Assembly (NCBI GenBank): GCA_902826485.1
Contig: CADEEZ010000011.1
Location: 3,394 to 63,968 of the forward strand
DNA: 60,575 nt
Origin: an uncultured Gammaproteobacteria bacterium
GTDB taxonomy: Bacteria; Pseudomonadota; Gammaproteobacteria; Berkiellales; Berkiellaceae
Direction: 5' to 3'
A model generated the notes under the pieces. The model saw only the letters and a program-made list of their open reading frames with translations. It had not been told where the DNA came from and did not search any database. Positions within the stretch are counted from its first letter, which is position 1, and each line of letters opens with the position of its first letter. The translations under genes and the position numbers were made by a program. Shown here in pieces: positions 25,134 to 34,472 of the stretch.

Positions 25134-25640
25134 ATGACAGATATTCTGAATTTCGGAGAAGAAAATAATAAAGAAAAATTCGTAAAAAGGATTATGCGAA
25201 AGCGTTTTAATGCAGATGAGCAATTTGAAAATCTTCAAAAAAAGATAGATAAAATGGGCGATGCTTTTATTAAGCTAACATCAGCCTATCTAAGAAATAA
25301 TGTTTTTGGCATTATTCGTCATAGTAATTTATTTTATGATGCTGCAATGAAGTTAATTGCAGATATTACAATGACCCTAAAAGAAAATCATGATCAAATG
25401 CCTAGAGAAATACGTCAGAGCTATATTAGGCACGTCAATTCGATAGAAAAACTTGTTAAACATTTAGAACAAGCCAAAAATGATTGGGTTGATGCATTTG
25501 GTCGATCTACTGATCCTGATTTTGATATGCTTATTAAAAAAGGAGAAGAAAAATTTTCTGAAATCATAGATAGAGTCGAAAAAGCAAATAATTTAGATCA
25601 ATCATTGGGAAGAGAACGTACTAAAACACCTCAATTATAA
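25134..25640 (+). CDS. Hypothetical helical protein
   Basis: 168 hydrophilic residues, predicted by eye to be long helices (DEQFENLQKKIDKMGDAFIK, HVNSIEKLVKHLEQAKNDW), with a basic patch KRIMRKRF near residue 20. A strong GGGAGG lies nine bases before the ATG, so it should be well translated. No family recognised; the helical bundle and the absence of a signal peptide would suit an effector or a scaffold. Confidence 0.6.
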   Translation: MTDILNFGEENNKEKFVKRIMRKRFNADEQFENLQKKIDKMGDAFIKLTSAYLRNNVFGIIRHSNLFYDAAMKLIADITMTLKENHDQMPREIRQSYIRHVNSIEKLVKHLEQAKNDWVDAFGRSTDPDFDMLIKKGEEKFSEIIDRVEKANNLDQSLGRERTKTPQL

Positions 25641-25730
25641 TTTTTTACATATTTTTCTGTTTTACGTTTGCATAATGGCTGAGGTGGTAAAACCGTTAAT
25701 AAACTTAAACTTAAACTTTAAGCGTTGAAG

Positions 25731-25767
25731 CACTCCATCTTAAAGTTTCAAGTCAAAAGATGGAGTG
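25731..25767. terminator. Hairpin between convergent genes
   Basis: CACTCCATCTT (25731-25741) is perfectly inverse to AAGATGGAGTG (25757-25767), an 11-bp stem with a 15-base loop. It has no long U-run on either side, so it may stabilise 3' ends or act as a weak two-way terminator between the genes at 25134 and 25772. Confidence 0.55.
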
Positions 25768-25771
25768 ATAA

Positions 25772-26035
25772 TTAAAGACCTGGGCGTGGGAGGAGGGGGC
25801 CATTATTATTTACATTAGCACCAGCTTGAATATTAGCTTCAGCTTGAATTAATGCAATAACTTCAGCTCGTCGATGATTATTAAACATGACCGCATAAAG
25901 AAGTGCGGTTACGTCTCTATTATTAATGTTATGTTGTGGGGCTGCATTTAATATTTGAACCGCAGGTTGATTTTCTTCTGAGATCTCAGGACCGTATAAG
26001 TCATTATCATTGAACATTTCATTTGAATTATCCAT
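25772..26035 (-). CDS. Short ankyrin-repeat-like protein
   Basis: 87 residues with one or one and a half ankyrin units (NNRDVTALLYAVMFNNHRRA, then AEVIALIQAEANIQAGANVN), an acidic N-terminus and a Pro-rich end. GGAG lies seven bases before the ATG. The small size suggests either a minimal ankyrin peptide or the remnant of a longer gene. Ankyrin proteins are frequent effectors in intracellular Legionellales. Confidence 0.5.
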   Translation of the reverse strand: MDNSNEMFNDNDLYGPEISEENQPAVQILNAAPQHNINNRDVTALLYAVMFNNHRRAEVIALIQAEANIQAGANVNNNGPLLPRPGL

Positions 26036-26167
26036 GGCATATCTCCATAAGGCTTATTAAATTAGGGTTGGCTGCTTGGCTCAGTTTACTTAAAAATAAG
26101 GTAAAACAAAAGTAGAGTCCGATAAAAGGGTAATTTTATCGGACTGATTGGCATAGAAAAAGAGGTC

Positions 26168-28948
26168 TTACACGAGTTGTTCAATTAGCGCTAATTGTTG
26201 GCCCAATTTTTCATACGATTTTTTATGATCACTTAAGCGTAATTGCTCAATTTCAACTATATCTTTGGGGGCATTATTGACGTAATTGGCATTGCCTAAT
26301 TTAACTTCAGATTTAGACACTTCTTTTTCAAGTTTGTCCATTTCTTTTTTAAGTCTAGCGATTTCAGTATTTTTATCGATAAGACCCTGAAGAGGCAAAT
26401 GTATTTGGCAAGTGTCAGATAATCCAATAGCCGAAATAGGCGGCTTTTGAGTATTATCCAAAAATTCTGCTTTTTCTAATCGGGCGAGTTTGTATAGCAA
26501 GCTTGAATGTTTTTCTAAGCATTTTTTGTCAATATCTAAGCCCGTGAATAATACCGATAAATGCGTAGAGGGAGAAACGCCGACTTCATTTCTTAAAGTT
26601 CTTATGGTTGAAATAATGGATTTCACCCAAGTGATTTCAATAGAGGCTGTTTCCATTTCAGGTGTAATGCTTGTTTCTTGATATTCTGGATAAGCTTCAA
26701 GCATGATGGTTTTGTTAGTATTGCCCAATAACGGGGCAACACGCTGCCATATTTCTTCGGTAATAAACGGCATAATCGGATGCATAATACGCATCAGCTG
26801 TTCTAGTACAGAGAGAAGCGTATATCGCGTTCCCGCCAGTTGCTTTGCGGTGCTTGTTGGTGAATTGAGAACAGATTTGGATAATTCTAAGTACCAGTCG
26901 CAGAACACATTCCAGGAAAATTCATATAAACAGGTAGCGAGCATATCAAATCGATACGTTTCTATGTGCGCAGCAACTTGTTTTTTGGTTTTTTCTAATT
27001 CGGTTAAAATCCATAAATCAATGGCACTGAATTCGCGTTCTTGGTGTGATTCGCCTAAAGATTGATTTTCAGTATTCATTAAAACATAACGTGAAGCATT
27101 CCATAATTTATTACAAAAATTACGATAGGTTTCAACGCGTTTTAAATCAAACCGAATATGTCTGGCAAAAGTGGCAAGGGCACAAAAAGTAAATCTGAGC
27201 GAATCCGTTCCATAGGCTGCAATGCCTTCAGGGTATTGTTTTCGGGTGTTTTGCTCAATTTTTTTGGCCATCTGGGGCTGCATTAAGCCAGTGGTGCGTT
27301 TGGCGACCAGGGTTTCTAAATCGATGCCATCGATAATATCTAAAGGATCGATCACATTGCCTTTGGATTTAGACATTTTTTGGCCATCATGGTCTTGTAT
27401 CAAACCATGAATATAAATTGTCTTGAAGGGGATTTGATCGGTGAATTTTAATCCCATCATGATCATTCTGGCAACCCAAAAGAATATAATATCAAAGCCT
27501 GTTACCAATACATTGGTAGGATAAAAAGTATGATATTCAGGTGTTTTTTCAGGCCAACCTAAAGTGGAAAAAGGCCAAAGGGCAGATGAAAACCAGGTGT
27601 CTAATACGTCTTCATCTTGATTCAAAATGATATTATCTGCGAGCTGGTGTTTTTGACGGACATCTTGTTCGTTATAGCCAACATATATATTGCCAGATTC
27701 GTCATACCAAGCAGGAATACGATGTCCCCACCAGAGCTGCCTTGAAATACACCAATCTTGGATATTGTTAAGCCACTCAAAATAGGTTTTAGACCAATTT
27801 TCGGGTACAAATTTGATTTGACCGGTTTCAACTACTTCGATGGCTTTTTTTGCGAGTATATCTGCTTTAACAAACCATTGAGAAGTTAAAAAGGGCTCGA
27901 CGATTTCGCCGGTTCTATCGCCTCTTGGGATTTGTAATTTATGAGGTAAAGTTTGATCTAATAAACCTAGGGCCTCTAAATCAGTCAGAATTTGTTTTCT
28001 GGCCTCAAATCTTGGCATACCTTGATATTTGGGAGGGGCTTGATCATTTAATTTGGCATCAATCGTTAAAATATTGATGAGAGGTAACTGATGACGTTTA
28101 CCGATGTCATAGTCATTAAAATCGTGCGCAGGGGTAATTTTGACTGCCCCGGTACCAAATGTGGGATCAACAAAATCGTCTGATATAATCGGTATTAATC
28201 GGTCGCATAAGGGCAAATTAATTGATTGGCCAATCAGGTGTTTGTATCGTTCGTCTTCAGGGTGCACCGCAACCGCCACGTCGCCTAGCATGGTTTCAGG
28301 TCGGGTGGTGGCTATGGTGAGAAATTCGTTTGGTAAATTATCAATAGGATAACGAATCTGCCATAAAAATCCGTCTTCTTCTTGGCTAACAACTTCTAAG
28401 TCAGATAAAGCAGTATGTAGAACAGGATCCCAATTGACCAGACGTTGACCGCGATATAATAAACCTTCTTGGTGCAGCTTAACGAAAACTTCAGTCACGG
28501 CTTTGCTTAAGCCAGCATCCATCGTAAAACGTTCACGAGACCAATCTACCGATGCACCGAGTCGTTTTAATTGGCCATAAATAGTATTGCCTGAAACATT
28601 TTTCCATTCCCAAATTTTTTCGACAAATTTTTCGCGCCCCAAATCATGGCGCGATAAATTTTGGGCGAGTAATTGTCGTTCAACCACCATTTGAGTAGCA
28701 ATACCTGCATGATCGGTACCCACTTGCCATAAGGTATTTAAGCCTTTCATTCGATGATATCGGATTAATAAATCCATCAGAGTATCTTGAAAAGCATGCC
28801 CCATATGTAACGAACCCGTGACATTAGGCGGGGGAATCATAATACAATAACTTTGTTGGTGGCTGTTATTGGGCGCAAAACTTTGGTTTGCCTCCCAATA
28901 TTGATACCATTTAGATTCTATTGCATTGGGTAAATAGGCTTTGTCCAT
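26168..28948 (-). CDS. valS: Valyl-tRNA synthetase
   Basis: ValS charges tRNA-Val and edits threonine. The 926-residue class I enzyme has HIGH-type [15 protein letters not shown] near residue 38, an editing domain ([20 protein letters not shown]), and [18 protein letters not shown]. It has an anticodon-binding domain and the C-terminal coiled coil special to ValS ([20 protein letters not shown]). Length is typical. It is transcribed in the same direction as pepA, which lies upstream; in many gammaproteobacteria these two are close neighbours. Confidence 0.97.
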   Translation of the reverse strand: MDKAYLPNAIESKWYQYWEANQSFAPNNSHQQSYCIMIPPPNVTGSLHMGHAFQDTLMDLLIRYHRMKGLNTLWQVGTDHAGIATQMVVERQLLAQNLSRHDLGREKFVEKIWEWKNVSGNTIYGQLKRLGASVDWSRERFTMDAGLSKAVTEVFVKLHQEGLLYRGQRLVNWDPVLHTALSDLEVVSQEEDGFLWQIRYPIDNLPNEFLTIATTRPETMLGDVAVAVHPEDERYKHLIGQSINLPLCDRLIPIISDDFVDPTFGTGAVKITPAHDFNDYDIGKRHQLPLINILTIDAKLNDQAPPKYQGMPRFEARKQILTDLEALGLLDQTLPHKLQIPRGDRTGEIVEPFLTSQWFVKADILAKKAIEVVETGQIKFVPENWSKTYFEWLNNIQDWCISRQLWWGHRIPAWYDESGNIYVGYNEQDVRQKHQLADNIILNQDEDVLDTWFSSALWPFSTLGWPEKTPEYHTFYPTNVLVTGFDIIFFWVARMIMMGLKFTDQIPFKTIYIHGLIQDHDGQKMSKSKGNVIDPLDIIDGIDLETLVAKRTTGLMQPQMAKKIEQNTRKQYPEGIAAYGTDSLRFTFCALATFARHIRFDLKRVETYRNFCNKLWNASRYVLMNTENQSLGESHQEREFSAIDLWILTELEKTKKQVAAHIETYRFDMLATCLYEFSWNVFCDWYLELSKSVLNSPTSTAKQLAGTRYTLLSVLEQLMRIMHPIMPFITEEIWQRVAPLLGNTNKTIMLEAYPEYQETSITPEMETASIEITWVKSIISTIRTLRNEVGVSPSTHLSVLFTGLDIDKKCLEKHSSLLYKLARLEKAEFLDNTQKPPISAIGLSDTCQIHLPLQGLIDKNTEIARLKKEMDKLEKEVSKSEVKLGNANYVNNAPKDIVEIEQLRLSDHKKSYEKLGQQLALIEQLV

Positions 28949-29026
28949 CTTAAGTACTTCTTATTTATATATTAAATTAAATAATTATTTTAAACATAAC
29001 TACAGATTCATACCCCATTCCCTACG

Positions 29027-29047
29027 TACCGCGCTTTATGCGCGGTA
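29027..29047. repeat. GC-rich hairpin in the pepA-valS gap
   Basis: TACCGCGC (29027-29034) pairs with GCGCGGTA (29040-29047) around TTTAT, within a longer mirrored stretch (CCCTACG ... GTAGGGG). It is markedly richer in G and C than its surroundings and looks like an interspersed palindromic element. No U-run follows on the minus strand, so simple termination is not supported. Confidence 0.5.
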
Positions 29048-29086
29048 TCCAGCTGAATGCCACAGTCGCAGGAAGTAGGGGAGGAG

Positions 29087-30616
29087 TTACTTTTCAGCTT
29101 TGTTAATTAAATATTGCATGAGCATCGGAACTGGGCGGCCTGTCGCGCCTTTTTTATCTCCACAATATCGTGCTGCCGTTCCGGCGACATCGAGATGAGC
29201 CCAATGGAAATTTTTAGTAAAATTAGCTAAAAAACAAGCAGCTGTAATGCTTCCTGCTTCGGGGCCACCAATGTTGCATAAATCTGCAACAGGCGATTTA
29301 AGCTGGAGTTGGTATTCTTCCCAAATAGGCAATTGCCAGGCTCTGTCTAAGCTTGTTTGACCCGCTTTCAACAAATCATTAGCTAAGGGCTGGTAATTAC
29401 TCATAACAGCAGAAGCTTGCCCGCCTAGCGCAACAATACAAGCGCCGGTTAAAGTAGCAATATCGATAACTACTTCTGGATGATAACGCTCACAATAGGT
29501 AAGGGCATCACACAGAATTAAACGGCCTTCTGCGTCTGTATTGGCAATTTCAATGGTAATCCCGCTCATGGAGGTCACGATATCATCCGGTCTGGTTGCT
29601 TTGCCGCCAGGGATGTTTTCACACGAGGGAATAACCCCAATAATATTAATGGGTAATTGTAAACTTGCTGCTGCATGCATCACGCCCATAACGGTTGCCG
29701 CCCCACACATATCAAATTTCATCCCAATCATACTCGTAGGAGGTTTGAGTGAGTTTCCACCTGTATCGAAAGTAATTCCTTTGCCAACCAGCACAATCGG
29801 TTTATCTTCTTTTTTCTTCGCGCCGCGATAAGACAAAGTAATGAGCTTAGGCGCTTCGGGCGAACCTTGTGTCACCGATAAAAAGGATCCCATTTTTAAA
29901 GCTTTAATTTCTTTGGCTTCTAATATGGCGACGCTAATTTTATTGCCTTTTTTATGCAGCTTAGCTAATTCTTCAGCTTTCTGGGCTAAATAACTTGGCG
30001 TACAAATATTAGCAGGGGTATTGCCTAAATCTTTGGTTAAGCTCACCCCATCGCTAATGGCAACAGCTTGCTCTAACGCGACTTCTGATTTATATAATTC
30101 TTTTTTGTTATAAATCATCCAATAAAATTTACGAAGTCGTTTAATTTTTGGGGTGTGACTTTTTTTGGTTTTAAAGTCGGTAAACTCATAATCGAGTTCG
30201 CGCATGAGTTCAGTCGCACATTTAATTTTCCAAGCGATGTCTCGATTTTGCACATCAAGTTCGGCAAGATAGCTATAAGCTTCAGCGGAATGGGTTTTTT
30301 TTAAAGCGCAGGTCGAGGCGGTAATAATTTCTTTATATTCGTAATCTGTTAGGGTTCTAAGTTTGCCACAGCCAACTAACAAAACTCGTTCAAATTTCTC
30401 ACTGCTTCCGCTTTGAGAAAGAGAGGGATGAAACAAAAATGTTTGACTAATTTTGCCCTCTATATCGCCCTTTTTAATCACAGATAAAACTTGTGTGGCA
30501 AGGTGGGCATCCAATTTTTTTGTTTGATCGCTTATTTTTCCCGATTCATAAACAGGCAGAATGAGACAACCAATCTTTTGTTTTAGGGGGGCACCTACTT
30601 TTACAGCAAATTCCAT
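29087..30616 (-). CDS. pepA: Leucyl aminopeptidase (M17)
   Basis: PepA removes N-terminal residues from peptides using two metal ions and in some bacteria also binds DNA (Xer recombination, carAB control). The 509 residues end in the catalytic M17 domain with GKGITFDTGGNSLKPP, MKFDMCGAATVMG and the signature NTDAEGRLIL. It is divergent from lptF across 70 bases, the conserved gammaproteobacterial pepA | lptFG arrangement. Confidence 0.96.
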   Translation of the reverse strand: MEFAVKVGAPLKQKIGCLILPVYESGKISDQTKKLDAHLATQVLSVIKKGDIEGKISQTFLFHPSLSQSGSSEKFERVLLVGCGKLRTLTDYEYKEIITASTCALKKTHSAEAYSYLAELDVQNRDIAWKIKCATELMRELDYEFTDFKTKKSHTPKIKRLRKFYWMIYNKKELYKSEVALEQAVAISDGVSLTKDLGNTPANICTPSYLAQKAEELAKLHKKGNKISVAILEAKEIKALKMGSFLSVTQGSPEAPKLITLSYRGAKKKEDKPIVLVGKGITFDTGGNSLKPPTSMIGMKFDMCGAATVMGVMHAAASLQLPINIIGVIPSCENIPGGKATRPDDIVTSMSGITIEIANTDAEGRLILCDALTYCERYHPEVVIDIATLTGACIVALGGQASAVMSNYQPLANDLLKAGQTSLDRAWQLPIWEEYQLQLKSPVADLCNIGGPEAGSITAACFLANFTKNFHWAHLDVAGTAARYCGDKKGATGRPVPMLMQYLINKAEK

Positions 30617-30686
30617 AATATGTTCACTCTCTGACTGTATATTTTACTTGATGAATTTCACCTGAATACGTTAACCTGCATACTAT

Positions 30687-31784
30687 ATGATTATATTACG
30701 ATACCTGGCAAAGGAAATGGTAAAAACCAGTGCAGCAGTACTGTTAATTTTACTATTGGTGGCTATTTTAAATAAGTTTTCTAGCTTAATAACGAAGGCT
30801 GCACTTGGAGAAATTCCTCCTTATCTTCTTTTGGAGCTGATTTTATTACACATCCCAGAGCTATTGGCTTTTTTAATGCCTTTGAGTTTGTTTTTGGGCA
30901 TGTTGTTGGCATTAGGTAAGTTGTATGCCGAACAAGAAATGACAGCTTATTTTGCTTGTGGCTTTGGGTGGAATGGCTTAGTTCGGATTTCGCTTGGCAT
31001 GGGTTTCGTCACTTTACTCCTTGTCGCCTGTTTGACGCTTTGGGTTGTGCCTATTTCACAAAACGCTAAAGAATCTATTCTAGCTGGTCAAAAAACCAGT
31101 TTAGCGCTTCAAACTTTATCTCCCGGCAAATTTCATCAGGTACCGGGTAAACAAATGGTTTTGTATTTCGAGTCTAAACCCGAAGAAAATAATCATCTAG
31201 AAAAATTATTTATTGCTGAAGAAAGTGCGAGTCCATCGGTTGACGCTGCCCCTAAAATGGTTACCACTGCGCAACGTGGCCAAGTAAAAGAAAAAGAAGG
31301 GTTTTGGTACTTAGAGCTTCAAAAAGGGCATCAATATAAAGGCTCGCCGGGTGAAAAATTATTTGAAGTATTACATTTCGAAAAATATGGCAGATTACTT
31401 GATGCCGATCCGCTTGCTAGCGGTGCACAATATCATCGCAATACACCAACGATTCAATTGTTTGGTTCAACTACACCCAGCTATATTGCTGAACTGCAAT
31501 GGCGTTTTAGCATACCCTTGACAGCGCTCATTTTGGCAATATGGGGGGTATGTTTATCGAGGGTGTCTCCAAGACAAGGGCGTTTTGGCAAAATATTACC
31601 CGCCATATTGGTGTTCATTGCTTATTTTCAATTATTGTCTTTATCTAAGCGGTGGATAGCGGCAGAAACGATACCAAGCTATATAGGTCTTTGGTGGGTA
31701 CATATCTTATTTGGCAGCATGGGATTAATTTGGTTAATGCACCAAAGTGGATATTGGCAAAGGAAATCCTATGCAAAAAATTAA
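30687..31784 (+). CDS. lptF: LPS export ABC transporter permease LptF
   Basis: LptF pairs with LptG in the inner membrane and, with the LptB ATPase, extracts lipopolysaccharide for transport to the cell surface. The 365 residues start MIILRYLAKEMVKTSAAVL and show three N-terminal membrane helices, a periplasmic beta-jellyroll region (about 130-260), and three C-terminal helices, as in YjgP/YjgQ proteins. The segment LLLELILLHIPELLAFLMPL contains the coupling region typical of the family. It overlaps lptG by 14 bases. Confidence 0.95.
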   Translation: MIILRYLAKEMVKTSAAVLLILLLVAILNKFSSLITKAALGEIPPYLLLELILLHIPELLAFLMPLSLFLGMLLALGKLYAEQEMTAYFACGFGWNGLVRISLGMGFVTLLLVACLTLWVVPISQNAKESILAGQKTSLALQTLSPGKFHQVPGKQMVLYFESKPEENNHLEKLFIAEESASPSVDAAPKMVTTAQRGQVKEKEGFWYLELQKGHQYKGSPGEKLFEVLHFEKYGRLLDADPLASGAQYHRNTPTIQLFGSTTPSYIAELQWRFSIPLTALILAIWGVCLSRVSPRQGRFGKILPAILVFIAYFQLLSLSKRWIAAETIPSYIGLWWVHILFGSMGLIWLMHQSGYWQRKSYAKN

Positions 31785-32862
31785 ATTAAATTTTGGCTAC
31801 GATGCCTTAAGTTTGTATTTGGGTAAAGTACTGCTCACAATGATAGCCCTGACTTTGTTTCTTATTTTAGGCATAGAATGGATTTTTGATCTGGTCAATG
31901 AATTAAAGCAAGTGGGCACAGGGGATTATCATCTGCCACAAGCCATCTTTTTTTTAATCTTAAACTCTCCTGCTAAAGTCTATGATTTATTTCCGCTGTG
32001 CGCTCTTATCGGCAGCATTATGGGATTAGGCGTATTGGCGAGTCATAGTGAATTAGTGGCGATGCGTGCGGCTGGGCATTCTATTTCGGATATTGCCATC
32101 AAAATCATGAAAACGGCTTTTGTTATCACTATATTGGTCACGGTAGTAGGGGAATATTATATTCCTGGTTTGCAAAATACGGCTCAAAAGCAAAAAGCCT
32201 ATGCCTTGAGCCAGGGCCAGGCGCTTCAAACCAAAAAAGGCACTTGGTTAAGAGATGGTAAAGATTTTGTGCATATTGCCCAAATCGATGACAATAAATT
32301 AACCGGCGTGACGCGTTATCAATTTAATGAAAAAATGGAATTAATTTACACCAGCTTTGCAAAAGAAGCCGATTTTTATGAAAATCATTGGATATTAAAA
32401 AATATTCGCGAAACCCGATTAAGTGAGGATGCGGTAACAACGCAAGATATTAATCAAGCACATTGGTATAGTAAAATTCAACCCACGGTGATTCAAATTG
32501 TGGGGAATAAGGGCGCTGATAAACTAAATTTTAATGAGCTTTCTCAAACCATTCAATATCGTGAATCAAGCGGATTAGCTGTTTCGCAGTTTAAACTCAT
32601 GTGGTGGCAAAAGTTAACACAGCCATTAGCGACGATGTTAATGATGTTTTTGGCCATTCCCTTTGTGTTTGGACCATTAAGGTCGAGTTCTTTGGGAATG
32701 AAAATGGTCGCAGGGATATCGTTAGGGTTTGTTTATTTTAGTTTTAATAAAGCCATAGGGCCAATTGCAATTGTTTACAACTGGCCGGCTTGGTTAGCTG
32801 TTTTTGTCCCACTCTTGGTGTTTAGCCTGTTGGGCGCATGGATGATGAAAAGGGCCTGGTAA
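31771..32862 (+). CDS. lptG: LPS export ABC transporter permease LptG
   Basis: Second permease of the LPS extractor, 363 residues, same three-plus-three helix plan, with LNSPAKVYDLFPLCALIGSI and a C-terminal MLMMFLAIPFVFGPLRSSS that marks LptG. I start at the ATG at 31771 (MQKIKLNF) because AAGGAAA lies just upstream; an earlier in-frame ATG at 31747 lacks a site. It overlaps lptF. Its stop codon lies in the loop of the terminator at 32849-32872. Confidence 0.95.
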   Translation: MQKIKLNFGYDALSLYLGKVLLTMIALTLFLILGIEWIFDLVNELKQVGTGDYHLPQAIFFLILNSPAKVYDLFPLCALIGSIMGLGVLASHSELVAMRAAGHSISDIAIKIMKTAFVITILVTVVGEYYIPGLQNTAQKQKAYALSQGQALQTKKGTWLRDGKDFVHIAQIDDNKLTGVTRYQFNEKMELIYTSFAKEADFYENHWILKNIRETRLSEDAVTTQDINQAHWYSKIQPTVIQIVGNKGADKLNFNELSQTIQYRESSGLAVSQFKLMWWQKLTQPLATMLMMFLAIPFVFGPLRSSSLGMKMVAGISLGFVYFSFNKAIGPIAIVYNWPAWLAVFVPLLVFSLLGAWMMKRAW

Positions 32863-32872
32863 AAGGCCCTTT
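32849..32872. terminator. Terminator hairpin over the lptG stop, shared by both strands
   Basis: AAAGGGCC (32849-32856) pairs perfectly with GGCCCTTT (32865-32872). The lptG stop codon is in the 8-base loop. Read from the minus strand it also ends the gene at 32887. The stem is the same eight bases as in the hairpin at 34428-34454. Confidence 0.75.
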
Positions 32873-32886
32873 GAGTCTAGTAACAA

Positions 32887-34116
32887 TTAGATGTCTTTGG
32901 TGAACTTGATACGTTTAGTATCATCTTGCTCATCTCTAAGTTCAGCATTTATATCTGCTTTACGCTTAAGATTAGTTTCCAATTCAAGGATTGGGCCTGT
33001 GCATTTCTTAAAAGGAGCAGTTAGGCAGCCAAAAGAAGGCAAAAAGCTTTTGCTTTGAACGATATTTTCACTATCAGAAGAATAATCTGATTCTGCATCA
33101 ACAATCTTGCTCTCTAATTCAATAATGCTTTTATCTTCTTCTTTTTTTACTTCATCCCAAGTTTCATTAAAATCGTTCTCGTTAGAGAAGAGCGCATTAT
33201 AAATAGTCGAAGTGGTGTTGGTGAATAATTTTCCAATTTTTGTTTGTTTTGGCGTATTATTTTCTTCTTCACGGATATCATCCTGATCATGGCTTTCGAT
33301 TTGCTCATTTTGTTCATCATTTAAAATTTCAAAAATTGACTTTTCTTCAATGACGATAGATTCAACAACGGTAGTTGCTTCATCAGCAGCAATGATTAAG
33401 GCATCAAATTCTTCTTTAGCTAAGTCTGCACCAAATTCTGCAACAAAAAGTGCTTTAACACGTTCTTGGAACAATTGATTGCTAATAAGCAAATGACCCA
33501 ATTTCTCGCGTTTTTCTTGGCCTGGACCATATTTAATACCTAAAACTAGAAGCGATCTAAATTCTTCGTTCAAAGCTTCAAGTACTACTGGGTATTCTAA
33601 AAGTGCTTCAACCAATTCCCATTGATTACTCAACAAGGCTTTTCTGAATACGAAATTATCTTTGGTTGATAAATATAAGCTCATTGACGGAAAAATATCA
33701 CTTAACAAAAATAAAGCAGCATCAGTTTGCTTCCCAACAGCCGCGCGAATTAAGTAAGTGAATAATAAGTCAGAGTCTATTGTTTCAAGCGTATTTTTTA
33801 CGTTATCTAAAGTGATAAGAAAACGGGCTAAATCCATTTGATTATCGAATAAGGCGTCAAATAATAATTTATTATTATTTAAATGAGCAAACTTATTGAT
33901 ATAAGAGGCATGTATAACATTATTAATTTCTGCCCAGTTTTTTTTATTTAAAAGAGTTAATAAAGCATCGTGATTTTGTTTATCGATGGCTTCATTTTTG
34001 GCATGATAGTTTTCTATAAGAATAGAAGGGATGTTGGTTATGTTTGAAAAAAAACTACCCCATGAATTATCAGATTCAGGTTCGTTCTGTTGAATATCTT
34101 GATTAAAGTCTGTCAT
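32887..34116 (-). CDS. Effector-like protein, tandem paralogue A, NLS-like tail
   Basis: 409 soluble residues with no named family that I recognise. The first 200 residues are helical pairs spaced like degenerate ankyrin repeats (DALLTLLNKKNWAEINNVIH, NKLLFDALFDNQMDLARFLI). The middle is very acidic. The end, NLKRKADINAELRDEQDD then TKRIKF, has two basic clusters like a bipartite nuclear signal. The same start (MTDFNQ..., SDNSWG.FF), the core and the end recur in the next gene upstream, so the two are tandem duplicates. There is a shared hairpin with lptG downstream. Host-directed function is inferred from composition and context. Confidence 0.65.
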   Translation of the reverse strand: MTDFNQDIQQNEPESDNSWGSFFSNITNIPSILIENYHAKNEAIDKQNHDALLTLLNKKNWAEINNVIHASYINKFAHLNNNKLLFDALFDNQMDLARFLITLDNVKNTLETIDSDLLFTYLIRAAVGKQTDAALFLLSDIFPSMSLYLSTKDNFVFRKALLSNQWELVEALLEYPVVLEALNEEFRSLLVLGIKYGPGQEKREKLGHLLISNQLFQERVKALFVAEFGADLAKEEFDALIIAADEATTVVESIVIEEKSIFEILNDEQNEQIESHDQDDIREEENNTPKQTKIGKLFTNTTSTIYNALFSNENDFNETWDEVKKEEDKSIIELESKIVDAESDYSSDSENIVQSKSFLPSFGCLTAPFKKCTGPILELETNLKRKADINAELRDEQDDTKRIKFTKDI

Positions 34117-34472
34117 GGTGATTTATCCTCATATATAATATAAAAAAGTAAGTTAATAAACTATTTACATATCTTACAAGATTACAGATAAATCACAAGA
34201 TAGCCTGGTCAGCTCATCGGACCATTCAATCAGGTATTACTATGATGCATCGCATTGCCTCATAAATGAGGGTTGTTGTCATTAAAAACCCTCGGCTCTG
34301 GTTACGCTACCGCTTCACCAGATATTGCCGGTCCCTTTAAAAAGGGACAAATAAAACCCTGCTTTTTAAATTAAGCACTTAATTTCACTATCTAAAAACA
34401 CTCGAGCTTATTGAGTTTAAGACCAATAAAAAAGGGCCAGTAATAGGCCCTTTTGCTTTAGAAGTATGAATA
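34117..34472. other. Gene-free gap with hairpins between the tandem paralogues
   Basis: No coding frame is seen. It contains GAGGGTT/AACCCTC (34268-34274 with 34287-34293), a perfect GTCCCTTT-AA-AAAGGGAC (34332-34349), and the terminator described next. The 34.2-34.35 kb part is richer in G and C than its surroundings and looks like a degraded palindromic repeat. The promoter of paralogue A should lie in the AT-rich 34120-34200 section. Confidence 0.5.
34428..34454 (-). terminator. Terminator of paralogue B
   Basis: On the minus strand AAAGGGCC pairs with GGCCC followed by a run of six T (plus-strand 34428-34454), 18 bases after the stop of the gene at 34473. The stem equals that at 32849-32872, so the terminator was probably duplicated with the gene. 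Confidence 0.85.
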